From Holdemania massiliensis (GTDB taxonomy: Bacteria; Bacillota_I; Bacilli_A; Erysipelotrichales; Erysipelotrichaceae), in assembly GCF_022440805.1 (NCBI RefSeq), contig NZ_JAKNTK010000001.1:1550001-1614000 (forward strand): a DNA stretch of 64,000 nucleotides. Reading direction: 5' to 3'. A program made the translations under genes and the position numbers. The notes beneath the pieces are model-generated. The model made no database searches. It was not told the origin of the DNA and saw only the letters and a program-made list of their open reading frames with translations. Shown in pieces: positions 27,212 to 35,280 of the stretch (the first letter of the stretch is position 1; each line of letters starts with the position of its first letter).

Positions 27212-27559
27212 ATGAATCTGAATTTAGTCAACGAAATTACAAAAGATCAGCTCCGTACTGACATTCCGGAATTCCGTCCAGGATGCACAGTTCGGGTTGA
27301 CGTCAAAATCAAAGAAGGCGACAAATCCCGTATCCAGGCTTTTGAAGGTCTGGTTATCGCGAAGAAAGGCAGCGGCATCGCTGAAACTTTCACCGTTCGT
27401 AAAATGTCCAGCGGCGTTGGCGTTGAGAGAACATTCCCGCTGCATTCGCCGATTATCGACAAGATCACAGTTGTCCGTCGAGGCAAAGTCAGAAGAAGCA
27501 AGCTGTTCTATCTGCGCGGTCTGTCCGGCAAAGCGGCTCGTATCAAAGAAATTCGCTAG
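27212..27559 (+). CDS. rplS: 50S ribosomal protein L19
   Basis: Large-subunit protein at the subunit interface, 115 residues. FRPGCTVRVDVKIKEGDKSRI, the block AFEGLVIAKKGSGIAETFTV and RSKLFYLRGLSGKAARIKE are all characteristic. ATG 27212 follows AAGGAG; the frame extends upstream into the leader but lacks a ribosome site there. It has its own promoter and terminator. Confidence 0.97.
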   Translation: MNLNLVNEITKDQLRTDIPEFRPGCTVRVDVKIKEGDKSRIQAFEGLVIAKKGSGIAETFTVRKMSSGVGVERTFPLHSPIIDKITVVRRGKVRRSKLFYLRGLSGKAARIKEIR

Positions 27560-27562
27560 TCG

Positions 27563-27585
27563 AAGCCGGAGCTATCCGGCTTTTT
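27563..27585 (+). terminator. Intrinsic terminator after rplS
   Basis: Perfect arms AAGCCGGA / TCCGGCTT with a 4-base loop and T run, immediately after the stop codon. Confidence 0.9.
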
Positions 27586-27624
27586 CTTATGCAGCGCAGT
27601 TTTTGGGCGCAAGGAGGATAAGTC

Positions 27625-28185
27625 ATGGATGAGATTAAAAAAGAACCAATCAACTGGGGACAGGAGATCTGGGAATTTGTCAAAATGCTTTTGATCAGTA
27701 TCGTGGTTGTTTTCCTGTGCACACGATTTCTGATTCGGCCGGTTCGGGTTGACGGGGATTCCATGTATCCGACGCTGCACAACAACGCCATCGGATTTTC
27801 GAATATTCTGACCTACCGGATGCAGGGGCTGAAGCGTTTTGACGTCGCGATCATTTATGTTCCGGAAAAGAAGGAACACCTGGTAAAACGGGTGATCGGG
27901 CTGCCGGGAGAAACCGTTGAATATCGCCAAGATCAGCTTTTAATCAACGGGGAAATTGTAGAAGAAGATTTTTTTGACGCGGACTACAAGCGCAGCCAGA
28001 GTACCAACGGCATCTTTACGCAGGATTTTGGTCCGGTAACGTTGGCGGAGGATGAGTATTTCATGCTTGGTGACAATCGGCCGTATTCCAGTGATTCCCG
28101 CTGGTACGGGCCATTTAAGAAAGAACAGATTAAGGCCAAAGATGTGGTCGTGCTGTTTCCGTTTCAACAGATAGGAGTGCATTGA
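27625..28185 (+). CDS. lepB: Signal peptidase I
   Basis: Membrane serine protease that removes signal peptides from exported proteins. The 186-residue protein has one N-terminal transmembrane helix (about 18-40), the catalytic serine near residue 46 in DGDSMYPTL and the general-base lysine near 88 in VKRVIGLPGE. The later box GDNRPYSSDSR is also present. Size and single helix match the Gram-positive SipS class. AAGGAGG precedes the ATG. Its insertion between rplS and rbgA is common in Firmicutes. Confidence 0.95.
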   Translation: MDEIKKEPINWGQEIWEFVKMLLISIVVVFLCTRFLIRPVRVDGDSMYPTLHNNAIGFSNILTYRMQGLKRFDVAIIYVPEKKEHLVKRVIGLPGETVEYRQDQLLINGEIVEEDFFDADYKRSQSTNGIFTQDFGPVTLAEDEYFMLGDNRPYSSDSRWYGPFKKEQIKAKDVVVLFPFQQIGVH

Positions 28186-28186
28186 T

Positions 28187-29032
28187 ATGACAATCCAGTG
28201 GTTTCCCGGTCATATGACCAAAGCCAAACGGGAAATGCAGGAGAATTTAAAGCTGGTCGATTTGGTGATCGAGCTGCGGGACTGCCGCATTCCTTTGTCT
28301 TCCAAAAATCCGATGCTGGATGACATCATTCAGACCAAACCCCGCTTGATCGTATTGTCGAAAAAGGATAAAGGCGAAGCCGAGATCACTCAGCAATGGA
28401 TTGAAAAACTGAAAGATGATACAACACTGGTCATCGCCGCCGATTTGCTTCATGACTCTTTCGTGCCGAAGCTGACGCAGGCCTGCAAGGAAGTCATGAA
28501 GGAAAAAATTGAACGGATGATTCGCCGCGGCATCCGTCCGCGGGCGATTCGGGCGATGGTAGTCGGGGTGCCGAATGTCGGAAAATCGACGATGATCAAC
28601 CGTCTGGCGGGCAAGAAGATCGCACAGACCGCGGATCGTCCGGGGGTTACCCGTTCGCTGCAGTGGGTCAAACTGAACAAAGACGTAGAGCTGCTCGATA
28701 CACCGGGCGTGTTGTGGCCGAAATTTGAAGATCCGACCGTTGGGTTCCATCTTGCTTTGACAGGCGCGATCCGGGATGAAATTCTGCCCAAGGAAGACGT
28801 TGTGGTCTACGCGCTGAAATGGCTGAGCGCGCATGAGCCGCAGAAGCTGCAGGATCGTTATGCGCTGAGTGAAGTGGCGGAGGATCCATACGTTTTATTA
28901 GCGCAGATCGCTGCTTCCCGAAGACATTTAAACAAGCAGGGCGAAGCGGATCTCACGCGGACGATCGACATGGTGATCAACGAAATCCGCAACGATAAGC
29001 TGGGGCCGATCAGCTGGGAGCGTCCAATATGA
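28187..29032 (+). CDS. rbgA: Ribosome biogenesis GTPase RbgA (YlqF)
   Basis: Circularly permuted GTPase needed for late 50S assembly. The 281-residue protein begins IQWFPGHMTKAKREM. The G4 motif (SKKD near 58) comes before G1 (GVPNVGKST near 127) and G3 (DTPGVLWP near 170), which is the diagnostic permuted order. A C-terminal helical domain follows. It starts two bases after lepB and overlaps rnhB by 4 bases. Confidence 0.96.
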   Translation: MTIQWFPGHMTKAKREMQENLKLVDLVIELRDCRIPLSSKNPMLDDIIQTKPRLIVLSKKDKGEAEITQQWIEKLKDDTTLVIAADLLHDSFVPKLTQACKEVMKEKIERMIRRGIRPRAIRAMVVGVPNVGKSTMINRLAGKKIAQTADRPGVTRSLQWVKLNKDVELLDTPGVLWPKFEDPTVGFHLALTGAIRDEILPKEDVVVYALKWLSAHEPQKLQDRYALSEVAEDPYVLLAQIAASRRHLNKQGEADLTRTIDMVINEIRNDKLGPISWERPI

Positions 29033-29652
29033 GCCATCAGGCTGGATTGGAATATGAACGCAGCTTCTGGGATCAAGGTAAACATGTCGTCGGCATCGAC
29101 GAAGCCGGACGGGGGCCAATTGCCGGACCGCTGGTGGTCGCCGGAGCCGTGTTTGATATCGGCTATGCCAATTCTGAAATTTATGATTCCAAAGCTCTGA
29201 GCGAGAAAAAACGGGAAATGTTGTTTTCGCTGATTCTGAAAGAAGCCCGCTGCTACAAAATTAAAATTGTGACGCCTGAGGAAATTGACGCGCTGAATAT
29301 CTATCGTGCAACGCAGAAAGCGATGGAGGAAATCGCCCGTGAAATCAACGCGGAAGCCGTGCTGACCGATGCGATGCCGCTGTTAAACTGTGCCAAACCG
29401 ACACTGTCGATCATCAAGGGAGATCAGAAGAGTCTGTCGATTGCCGCCGGCAGTATTTTGGCGAAGGTCGTTCGGGATCATATCATGCTGGGCTATGATC
29501 GGCTGTATCCGGAGTATGGCTTTGCCAAGCATAAAGGCTATCCGACAAAGGCGCATCTGGAAGCGATGGAGAAATACGGCGTACTGCCGTTTTATCGAAA
29601 AAGCTACGGTCCGGTTGCCCGAATGAACCAGTTAGCGCTGGATCTGGATTAA
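29029..29652 (+). CDS. rnhB: Ribonuclease HII
   Basis: Removes RNA from RNA-DNA hybrids, including single ribonucleotides misincorporated in DNA. The 207-residue protein has the active-site start GIDEAGRGPIAGPLV (Asp24, Glu25), further acidic residues in VLTDAM and the DHIMLGYDRLYPEYGFAKHKGY block near 150-170. Its ATG overlaps the rbgA stop (ATGA). It ends the lepB-rbgA-rnhB unit. Confidence 0.96.
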   Translation: MSHQAGLEYERSFWDQGKHVVGIDEAGRGPIAGPLVVAGAVFDIGYANSEIYDSKALSEKKREMLFSLILKEARCYKIKIVTPEEIDALNIYRATQKAMEEIAREINAEAVLTDAMPLLNCAKPTLSIIKGDQKSLSIAAGSILAKVVRDHIMLGYDRLYPEYGFAKHKGYPTKAHLEAMEKYGVLPFYRKSYGPVARMNQLALDLD

Positions 29653-29678
29653 GCGGCATTAAAAAACAACAGAACAGA

Positions 29679-29706
29679 AATGATCTGAATTAGCGGATCA
29701 TTTTTT
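29679..29706 (+). terminator. Intrinsic terminator after rnhB
   Basis: AATGATCTG pairs with CGGATCATT (one G-U), followed by six T. Confidence 0.82.
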
Positions 29707-29786
29707 GTATTGCATGAACTGCGAAGACGTCAGTTTGCATCAAGCAGTACAAAAAATGAAGTCAGATATTTCATTAAAGAAAAGAA

Positions 29787-29908
29787 AGGATACGAATCTC
29801 AGGCGCAAGGAAGCAAACCCGTATTTCGCTGAAAAGCCGGAATGGACCTAGTAAAATGTGCTTACCAGTAAAAAAGGAAGACTGTTGGTAAAAAAAACAG
29901 TCTTTTTT
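29787..29908 (+). promoter_or_regulatory. Attenuator-type leader upstream of dprA (class unassigned)
   Basis: A second strong terminator hairpin (AAGACTGTT 29878-29886, AACAGTCTT 29896-29904, then T) stands 43 bases before dprA and about 170 bases after the rnhB terminator. A mutually exclusive hairpin can form: TTACCAGT (29862-29869) pairs with GTTGGTAA (29884-29891), which would sequester the terminator's 5' arm. Upstream, GGATACG (29788-29794) can pair with CGTATTT (29820-29826). Terminator plus competing antiterminator plus a structured 5' region is the architecture of a riboswitch or protein-controlled attenuator. I cannot assign a known class. Confidence 0.45.
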
Positions 29909-29950
29909 AAAATGTTGCGTATATCTTTATAGAAGGGGCAAGGTGAAGAT

Positions 29951-30733
29951 ATGCAGAAGCAAATATTGGGATTAGCGTTAAAGTATCAGGGAGAATGGGA
30001 AAAGATCACACTGGGATTAAAGCAGGGAGAAAAGCCGCCTTGTCCCGCCATTTCAGAAAAGTATGTCACCTGGGCGGATGCTCAATATCCAGCTTTGTTC
30101 CGCCAGCTTCGCTATCCGCCCTGGATTCTGTTTTATCGCGGGGATCTGTCCCTGGCAGATTTGCCGGCCACGGGCATTGTCGGTTCGCGTAAGGCCTGCC
30201 GGTATGGTTTGACGATGACGGAACGCTGCTGCGCGGCACTGAAGGACGAGGTGATCGTCAGCGGTTTGGCGTTGGGCATCGATGGGGCGGCGCATCGGGC
30301 AGCGCTGCGAATGTGCCGGGGAACAATCGGCATTGCCGGATGTGGGTTGGATCGGCCGTATCCGGCGTATAATCGGGATTTGTATGAGGAACTGCCTAAG
30401 GCTAATTTACTGCTCAGCGAATATCCGCCGCATACACCGCCGCTGAAACATCATTTTCCCTGGCGCAATCGGCTGATCGCCGCGTTAAGCGATCGCATCG
30501 TTGTCATGCAGGCGGGCTTTCACAGCGGAACAATGCTGACAGTCAATGAAGCGCTGGAACTGAATCGGGAAGTTTGGTGTCTGCCTTACCCCGCAATGAA
30601 TAAAGAAGGGGAAGGCTGCAATCTGCTGATCAGCCAGGGGGCAGAGATTCTATTGGAGCCCGCTCAGCTCACAAGAGGTCCTGGACAATGGACTCAAGCC
30701 TGTAAAAACCGTGTTAAATCGATGAAATTTTGA
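29951..30733 (+). CDS. dprA: DNA processing protein DprA/Smf
   Basis: Rossmann-fold protein that binds incoming single-stranded DNA during natural transformation and loads RecA. The 260-residue protein has the core blocks ATGIVGSRKACRYGLTM near residue 75, VSGLALGIDGAAHRAAL near 103, GCGLDRPYPAYN and the FPWRNRLIAALSDRIVV segment. The C-terminal winged-helix domain of longer DprA proteins is missing, and the N-terminal region is short. It lies directly before topA, as in B. subtilis. Expression is probably governed by the attenuator just upstream. No other competence genes are in the window. Confidence 0.93.
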   Translation: MQKQILGLALKYQGEWEKITLGLKQGEKPPCPAISEKYVTWADAQYPALFRQLRYPPWILFYRGDLSLADLPATGIVGSRKACRYGLTMTERCCAALKDEVIVSGLALGIDGAAHRAALRMCRGTIGIAGCGLDRPYPAYNRDLYEELPKANLLLSEYPPHTPPLKHHFPWRNRLIAALSDRIVVMQAGFHSGTMLTVNEALELNREVWCLPYPAMNKEGEGCNLLISQGAEILLEPAQLTRGPGQWTQACKNRVKSMKF

Positions 30734-30814
30734 AAAGTTATTTGTAATTTCTGCAAAGTTATGGCAATATAGGTTATTGGAACTGAGAAGGACTCAGTAG
30801 TAAGGAGGATGACG

Positions 30815-32842
30815 ATGAAAAACTTAGTCATTGTCGAGTCGCCGTCAAAATCAAAAACAATCGAAAAATACTTGGGGAAGGATTACGAAGTAGTTTCCTC
30901 CAAGGGACATATCCGCGATCTGGCCATCAAAGGAAAGGATGGTCTGGGCGTCGACATCAACGACAACTTCAAAGCGACCTATACGGTCAGCGATGATAAA
31001 AAAGAGACCGTCAAAGAATTGAAAGCCAAGGCGAAAAAAGCCGATCAAGTTTATCTGGCAACCGACCCCGACCGCGAAGGTGAGGCTATTTCCTGGCACT
31101 TGGCCAGCGAATTAAAGCTGGACGTCGATCAGGATAACCGTGTGGTTTTTAATGAAATTACCAAGGATGCGGTGCTTCAGGCCTTTGATCATCCGCGCAA
31201 GATTGATATGGATCTTGTTCATTCCCAAGAAACCCGCCGGATTTTGGACCGGATCATCGGGTTTAAGCTGTCCAAGCTGCTCAAATCGAAAATTCGCAGC
31301 AAGTCCGCCGGACGTGTGCAGTCGGTGGCTTTAAAGCTGATCGTGGAGCGGGAAAAGGAAATCAAGGCGTTTGTGCCGGTAGAATACTGGACGCTGGATG
31401 CCAAGTTCAAAGAGGACGGCAAGGAATTCAGCGCCGCCCTGGCGAAGATCAACGGGAAGAAGGCTGAAATACACAATCAGGAGGAAGCCGATCAGGCACT
31501 GGCAGCCTGCCAGGGCGAGATGACGGTTTCCGCGTTAAAGAAACAAGTCCGTAAAAAGGAAGCCAAGCCGCCGTTAATCACCTCAACGCTGCAGCAGGAA
31601 GCATCAACCAAGCTGGGTTTTTCTGCGAAGAAAACGATGCAGGTGGCGCAGAGGCTGTATGAGGGCGTAGAACTGGAAGATCACAGCGAAGGTCTGATCA
31701 CGTATATGCGTACCGATTCCACCCGTCTGAGCAATGTCTTTATCGAAGCTGCCCAGGGCTATATTACAGAGCGTTTCGGCAAGGAATACTGGGGCAAATA
31801 CAAGATCAAAAATGATGAAAATTCCCAAGACGCCCACGAGGCGATCCGTCCGACAAGCCTGGACAATGAGCCGGAACAGGTCAAGAAGTATCTGAGTCCG
31901 GATCAATACAAACTGTACAAGCTGATCTATGCCCGTGCTGTGGCCTCGCTGATGGCTCCAAGCAAGTCCAATACCGTCAGCGTTGTCCTGTCAATCAACG
32001 GTTATGATTTCAATGCCAGCGGCACGCAGTTAGCCTTTGAGGGTTATTTAAAAATGGTTTCCGATTATGAATCGAGCAAGGATGTGCTGCTTCCGGACTT
32101 AAGCGAAGGTCAGAAGTGCACGCCGGTTTCGCTCAACGGCAATCAGCATTTTACTGAACCGCCGCTGCGTTATTCCGAAGCCCGGCTGATCAAGGAAATG
32201 GAAGAACAGGGAATCGGCCGTCCGTCAACCTATTCGATGATCATTGACACGATTCAGCAGCGCGGCTACGTCGAACTGAAAAAGGCCAGTGAAACAAGTA
32301 AGACCAAGGTTTTCTTCCCGACCGAACAGGGGGAGCTGACCTCGCAGAAGCTGGAAGAATTTTTCAATGACATCATCAACGTCCGCTATACAGCGAACAT
32401 GGAAACCGAGCTGGATGAAATTGCCGAGGGCGATCGGGATCATGTTCAGTCGCTGAAAGAATTTTATGATAAATTTGAGCCGTTAGTCGACAACGCTTAT
32501 CAGAACATGGAGAAAATGGAACCGGAAAAGATCGGCGAAGCTTGTCCGGAATGTGGTGGCGAACTGGTGATCCGTCAGGGACGGTTCGGCAAGTTCATCA
32601 GCTGTCTGAACTATCCGCAATGCAAATACACGCGTAAAATTGAAGCACCGGAAAAAGAGAAGCCGGAACCGACCGGCAAGCTTTGCCCGGAATGCGGTGG
32701 GGAGCTGCTTAAGCGGAAAAGCCGTTACGGCAATTACTTCTTAGGCTGTTCCAATTTCCCGAAATGCCGCCACATTGAAAATATTGAAGGGGAAAAGAAG
32801 CCGACCTTCCGCCGGAAAGGAAAGAAAAAAGATGCCGAATAG
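30815..32842 (+). CDS. topA: DNA topoisomerase I
   Basis: Type IA topoisomerase that relaxes negative supercoils. The 675-residue protein has the Toprim start LVIVESPSKSKTIEKYLG, DPDREGEAISWHL near residue 88, KSAGRVQSVALKLI near 163 and the catalytic tyrosine near 295 in ITYMRTDSTRLS. Two C-terminal four-cysteine zinc ribbons start at CPECGGELV and CPECGGELL (about 570 and 618). ATG 30815 is preferred over ATG 30809, which abuts the GGAGG site. It overlaps trmFO by 11 bases. Confidence 0.97.
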   Translation: MKNLVIVESPSKSKTIEKYLGKDYEVVSSKGHIRDLAIKGKDGLGVDINDNFKATYTVSDDKKETVKELKAKAKKADQVYLATDPDREGEAISWHLASELKLDVDQDNRVVFNEITKDAVLQAFDHPRKIDMDLVHSQETRRILDRIIGFKLSKLLKSKIRSKSAGRVQSVALKLIVEREKEIKAFVPVEYWTLDAKFKEDGKEFSAALAKINGKKAEIHNQEEADQALAACQGEMTVSALKKQVRKKEAKPPLITSTLQQEASTKLGFSAKKTMQVAQRLYEGVELEDHSEGLITYMRTDSTRLSNVFIEAAQGYITERFGKEYWGKYKIKNDENSQDAHEAIRPTSLDNEPEQVKKYLSPDQYKLYKLIYARAVASLMAPSKSNTVSVVLSINGYDFNASGTQLAFEGYLKMVSDYESSKDVLLPDLSEGQKCTPVSLNGNQHFTEPPLRYSEARLIKEMEEQGIGRPSTYSMIIDTIQQRGYVELKKASETSKTKVFFPTEQGELTSQKLEEFFNDIINVRYTANMETELDEIAEGDRDHVQSLKEFYDKFEPLVDNAYQNMEKMEPEKIGEACPECGGELVIRQGRFGKFISCLNYPQCKYTRKIEAPEKEKPEPTGKLCPECGGELLKRKSRYGNYFLGCSNFPKCRHIENIEGEKKPTFRRKGKKKDAE

Positions 32843-34142
32843 AGTGACGGTCGTGGGTGCAGGATTAGCTGGCAGCGAAGCGGCTTGGCAGCTGGCGCAG
32901 CGCCATATCCCAGTGACGCTCATTGAGATGCGGCCAGGAAAAATGACCCCAGCTCACAAAACCGGCAGCTTTGCCGAACTGGTCTGTTCCAATTCGCTGC
33001 GTTCGGATGCCCTGACCAATGCGGTCGGGATTCTGAAAGAAGAAATGCGGCGCTTGGATTCGCTGATCATGAAGGTTGCCGACGAGTTTAAAGTTCCGGC
33101 AGGCAGCGCTCTGGCAGTGGATCGTGAGGCGTTTTCGCAGGCGGTTACCGAAAGGCTCAGCGCCCATCCGATGGTGGAGGTCGTGCATCGTGAGGTGACG
33201 GAGATCCCAGAGGGACCCTGCATCATCGCCAGCGGACCGCTGACCAGCGACGCGCTGAGTCAACAGATCCAGGCTTTTCTGGATCAGGAATCATTCTACT
33301 TTTACGATGCGGCCGCACCGATCATCGAAAAAGATAGCATTGATTTCACCAAGGCCTATTTCAAGTCGCGTTATGACAAGGGTGAGGCCGATTACATCAA
33401 CTGTCCGATGGACAAGGCTCAGTTTGAAGCTTTTTATGAGGCGCTGATCCATGCGGAAAGCGCGCCGATTCACGAACATGAAAAGGAAATTTACTTTGAG
33501 GGCTGCATGCCGTTTGAAGAAATGGCACGGCGCGGGGAGAAAACGCTGTTGTTTGGGCCGATGAAGCCGGTAGGACTGGAACGTCCCGATGGCAGCCGGC
33601 CTTATGCCGTCGTGCAGCTGCGTCAGGATAATGCCGCCGCTAGTATGTACAATGTCGTCGGTTTTCAGACGCATTTGAAATGGCCGGAACAAAAACGCAT
33701 CCTGCAGATGATTCCGGGGCTGGAAAACTGTGTGATCTTACGCTATGGGGTCATGCACCGCAACAGCTATATCAATTCCCCAACCTGTCTGCGTCCGACA
33801 TATCAGACACGAGTGCGTGAGGATTTATTTTTCGCTGGTCAGATGACGGGGGTGGAAGGCTATATCGAATCCGCGGCCAGCGGCTTAAACGCTGGAATTC
33901 AATGTGCCCGGCTGGTTCTGGGACTGGATCTGATCCCGTTTCCGCAAACCTGCATGATCGGAGCGATGGCGCATTATATTACCCATGCCGATCCGAAGCA
34001 TTTTCAGCCGATGAATGCGAATTTCGGCATCATGCCGTTAGTTCAGAAAGTAAAAAAGAGTGAACGCAAGGAAGCCTATGGCATCCAGGCGCTGAAGGAG
34101 CTGGAACAGTTTTGCCGCACGCTGACATGGGACACGAAGTAA
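32832..34142 (+). CDS. trmFO: Folate-dependent tRNA (m5U54) methyltransferase TrmFO
   Basis: Makes ribothymidine at position 54 of tRNA using methylene-tetrahydrofolate and FAD. The 436-residue protein opens with the dinucleotide-binding VTVVGAGLAGSEAAWQLA. It contains AELVCSNSLRSDALTNAVG near residue 50 and the second flavin region LFFAGQMTGVEGYIESAASG near 335. ATG 32832 lies inside the end of topA after GGAAAGGAAAG. Position between topA and xerC is conserved in Firmicutes. Confidence 0.97.
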   Translation: MPNRVTVVGAGLAGSEAAWQLAQRHIPVTLIEMRPGKMTPAHKTGSFAELVCSNSLRSDALTNAVGILKEEMRRLDSLIMKVADEFKVPAGSALAVDREAFSQAVTERLSAHPMVEVVHREVTEIPEGPCIIASGPLTSDALSQQIQAFLDQESFYFYDAAAPIIEKDSIDFTKAYFKSRYDKGEADYINCPMDKAQFEAFYEALIHAESAPIHEHEKEIYFEGCMPFEEMARRGEKTLLFGPMKPVGLERPDGSRPYAVVQLRQDNAAASMYNVVGFQTHLKWPEQKRILQMIPGLENCVILRYGVMHRNSYINSPTCLRPTYQTRVREDLFFAGQMTGVEGYIESAASGLNAGIQCARLVLGLDLIPFPQTCMIGAMAHYITHADPKHFQPMNANFGIMPLVQKVKKSERKEAYGIQALKELEQFCRTLTWDTK

Positions 34143-35098
34143 CCCCGCAGGAAAAGGCAGCGGCTCAGCTGAGGATTCGGGTGGATGAGTTTATCGAATT
34201 CATCGTTGCCCGCCGCAGCGGCTCGGCTGCCACGGCCGACGGCTATCGTCGGGATCTGGAACGCTTCGCCGCTTTTCTGGCAGAAAAGGAGATTGCGGAT
34301 TTCGGCCAGGTCGATAAAGCACTGATGTTTGACTATGTTTCGCTTTTGCGCAGCGGAAAGATTACCCGCGGCAAAATCAGCGACAGTTCTTTTTCACGGA
34401 TGTTGTCGACGCTGCGTTCGTTCTATCATTATCTTAACCGCTATCAGGGCCTGCGGGTCAACCCGACGCGGGGGCTGCATTCCCCCAAGCTGAACCGAAC
34501 GATTCCGGAGTTTCTGACGTTTGATCAGATGATGACGCTGTTTGATTCCTTTGACTGCGAAGATCCGGCAGCGCTGCGCAACCGCGCGATTCTGGAAACG
34601 ATGTACGCCTGCGGTCTTCGGGTCAGTGAAGTTTGTTCCTTAACCCTGAATGAGCTGGATCTTGATGAGCGGATTCTGACCGTCAGCGGCAAGGGCGGCA
34701 AGCAGCGGATCGTTCCCTTTTATAAACGGCTGCGGACACTGTTAATCCGATATCTAAAGGAGTCGCGGGCGCTGTATCTGAAAGAAGAGCATGGAGTGGT
34801 GTTTGTTTCCCAGCGCGGTGCGCCGATCACCCCGCGTGCTGTGCAGATGATCCTGGCTCAGGCGGGGCAGGATGCCGGACTGAATCAGCCGCTGCATCCG
34901 CATATGCTGCGGCACTCGTTTGCGACGCATCTGCTCGACAACGGCGTGGATCTGAGGACGGTGCAGGAGCTTTTGGGACACAGCTCGCTCTCGACGACGC
35001 AGATTTATACGCATGTCACCGTCGATCGGCTCAAGAAATCGGTCGACGATGCCCATCCGCATTCCCATGAGCGTTCAAAAAATCAAATAAATGCCTGA
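34127..35098 (+). CDS. xerC: Tyrosine recombinase XerC
   Basis: Site-specific recombinase that, with XerD, resolves chromosome dimers at dif. The 323-residue protein has an N-terminal SAM-like DNA-binding half. The catalytic set is Arg in YACGLRVSEVCSL (about 165), Lys in GKGGKQR, His-x-x-Arg in HPHMLRHSFATH (about 258-262), His in LLGHSS and the nucleophile Tyr in TTQIYTHVT (about 293). ATG 34127 overlaps trmFO by 16 bases; a TTG at 34112, better spaced from GGAG, is an alternative start. Context (topA-trmFO-xerC) supports XerC/CodV rather than a mobile-element integrase. Confidence 0.92.
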   Translation: MGHEVTPQEKAAAQLRIRVDEFIEFIVARRSGSAATADGYRRDLERFAAFLAEKEIADFGQVDKALMFDYVSLLRSGKITRGKISDSSFSRMLSTLRSFYHYLNRYQGLRVNPTRGLHSPKLNRTIPEFLTFDQMMTLFDSFDCEDPAALRNRAILETMYACGLRVSEVCSLTLNELDLDERILTVSGKGGKQRIVPFYKRLRTLLIRYLKESRALYLKEEHGVVFVSQRGAPITPRAVQMILAQAGQDAGLNQPLHPHMLRHSFATHLLDNGVDLRTVQELLGHSSLSTTQIYTHVTVDRLKKSVDDAHPHSHERSKNQINA

Positions 35099-35109
35099 AT
35101 CAGGCTTCA

Positions 35110-35147
35110 ATAAGGCACTTTTGGGATTGCAACCGGAAGTGCCTTAT
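35110..35147 (+). terminator. Strong hairpin after xerC
   Basis: Perfect 11-base arms ATAAGGCACTT and AAGTGCCTTAT extend by four more pairs to an 8-base loop. No T run follows, so termination may be incomplete. The rpsB promoter is embedded in it. Confidence 0.6.
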
Positions 35148-35155
35148 GGTATATT
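35127..35155 (+). promoter_or_regulatory. Promoter of rpsB-tsf
   Basis: TTGCAA (35127-35132) and TATATT (35150-35155) are 17 bases apart, with TGG before the -10 (extended). The -35 sits in the loop and 3' arm of the xerC hairpin. Confidence 0.65.
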
Positions 35156-35161
35156 AATACA

Positions 35162-35280
35162 TGGCATCCGCTTCGGGCGGGTGCACAACACACATCATGG
35201 ATTCACGGCTCCGTGCTTGAGCGATCAAGTGACCGTGTTGGAAGTGATGGAGGATATAACGGAAAGCGAGGAAATTAAAA
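35162..35280 (+). promoter_or_regulatory. Untranslated leader of rpsB (possible S2 autoregulatory RNA)
   Basis: About 120 bases separate the promoter from the rpsB ATG. The leader contains possible long-range pairings such as CACAACAC (35183-35190) with GTGTTG (35235-35240). Leaders of rpsB genes are often bound by S2. No class is assigned here. Confidence 0.35.

Noticed and set aside
29800..29870. Resemblance of the dprA leader to cyclic-di-GMP-I or cobalamin riboswitch cores
   Set aside because: Fragments such as GCAAACC, GAAAAGCC and CTTACC recall the first class, and GCTGAAAAGCCGG the second. The internal hairpin required by the cyclic-di-GMP-I fold cannot form and the other cobalamin boxes are missing. 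No class is assigned.
34127..35098. XerC-like gene as a mobile-element integrase
   Set aside because: Its position after topA-trmFO and its normal length fit chromosomal XerC; no attachment sites or phage genes are nearby.
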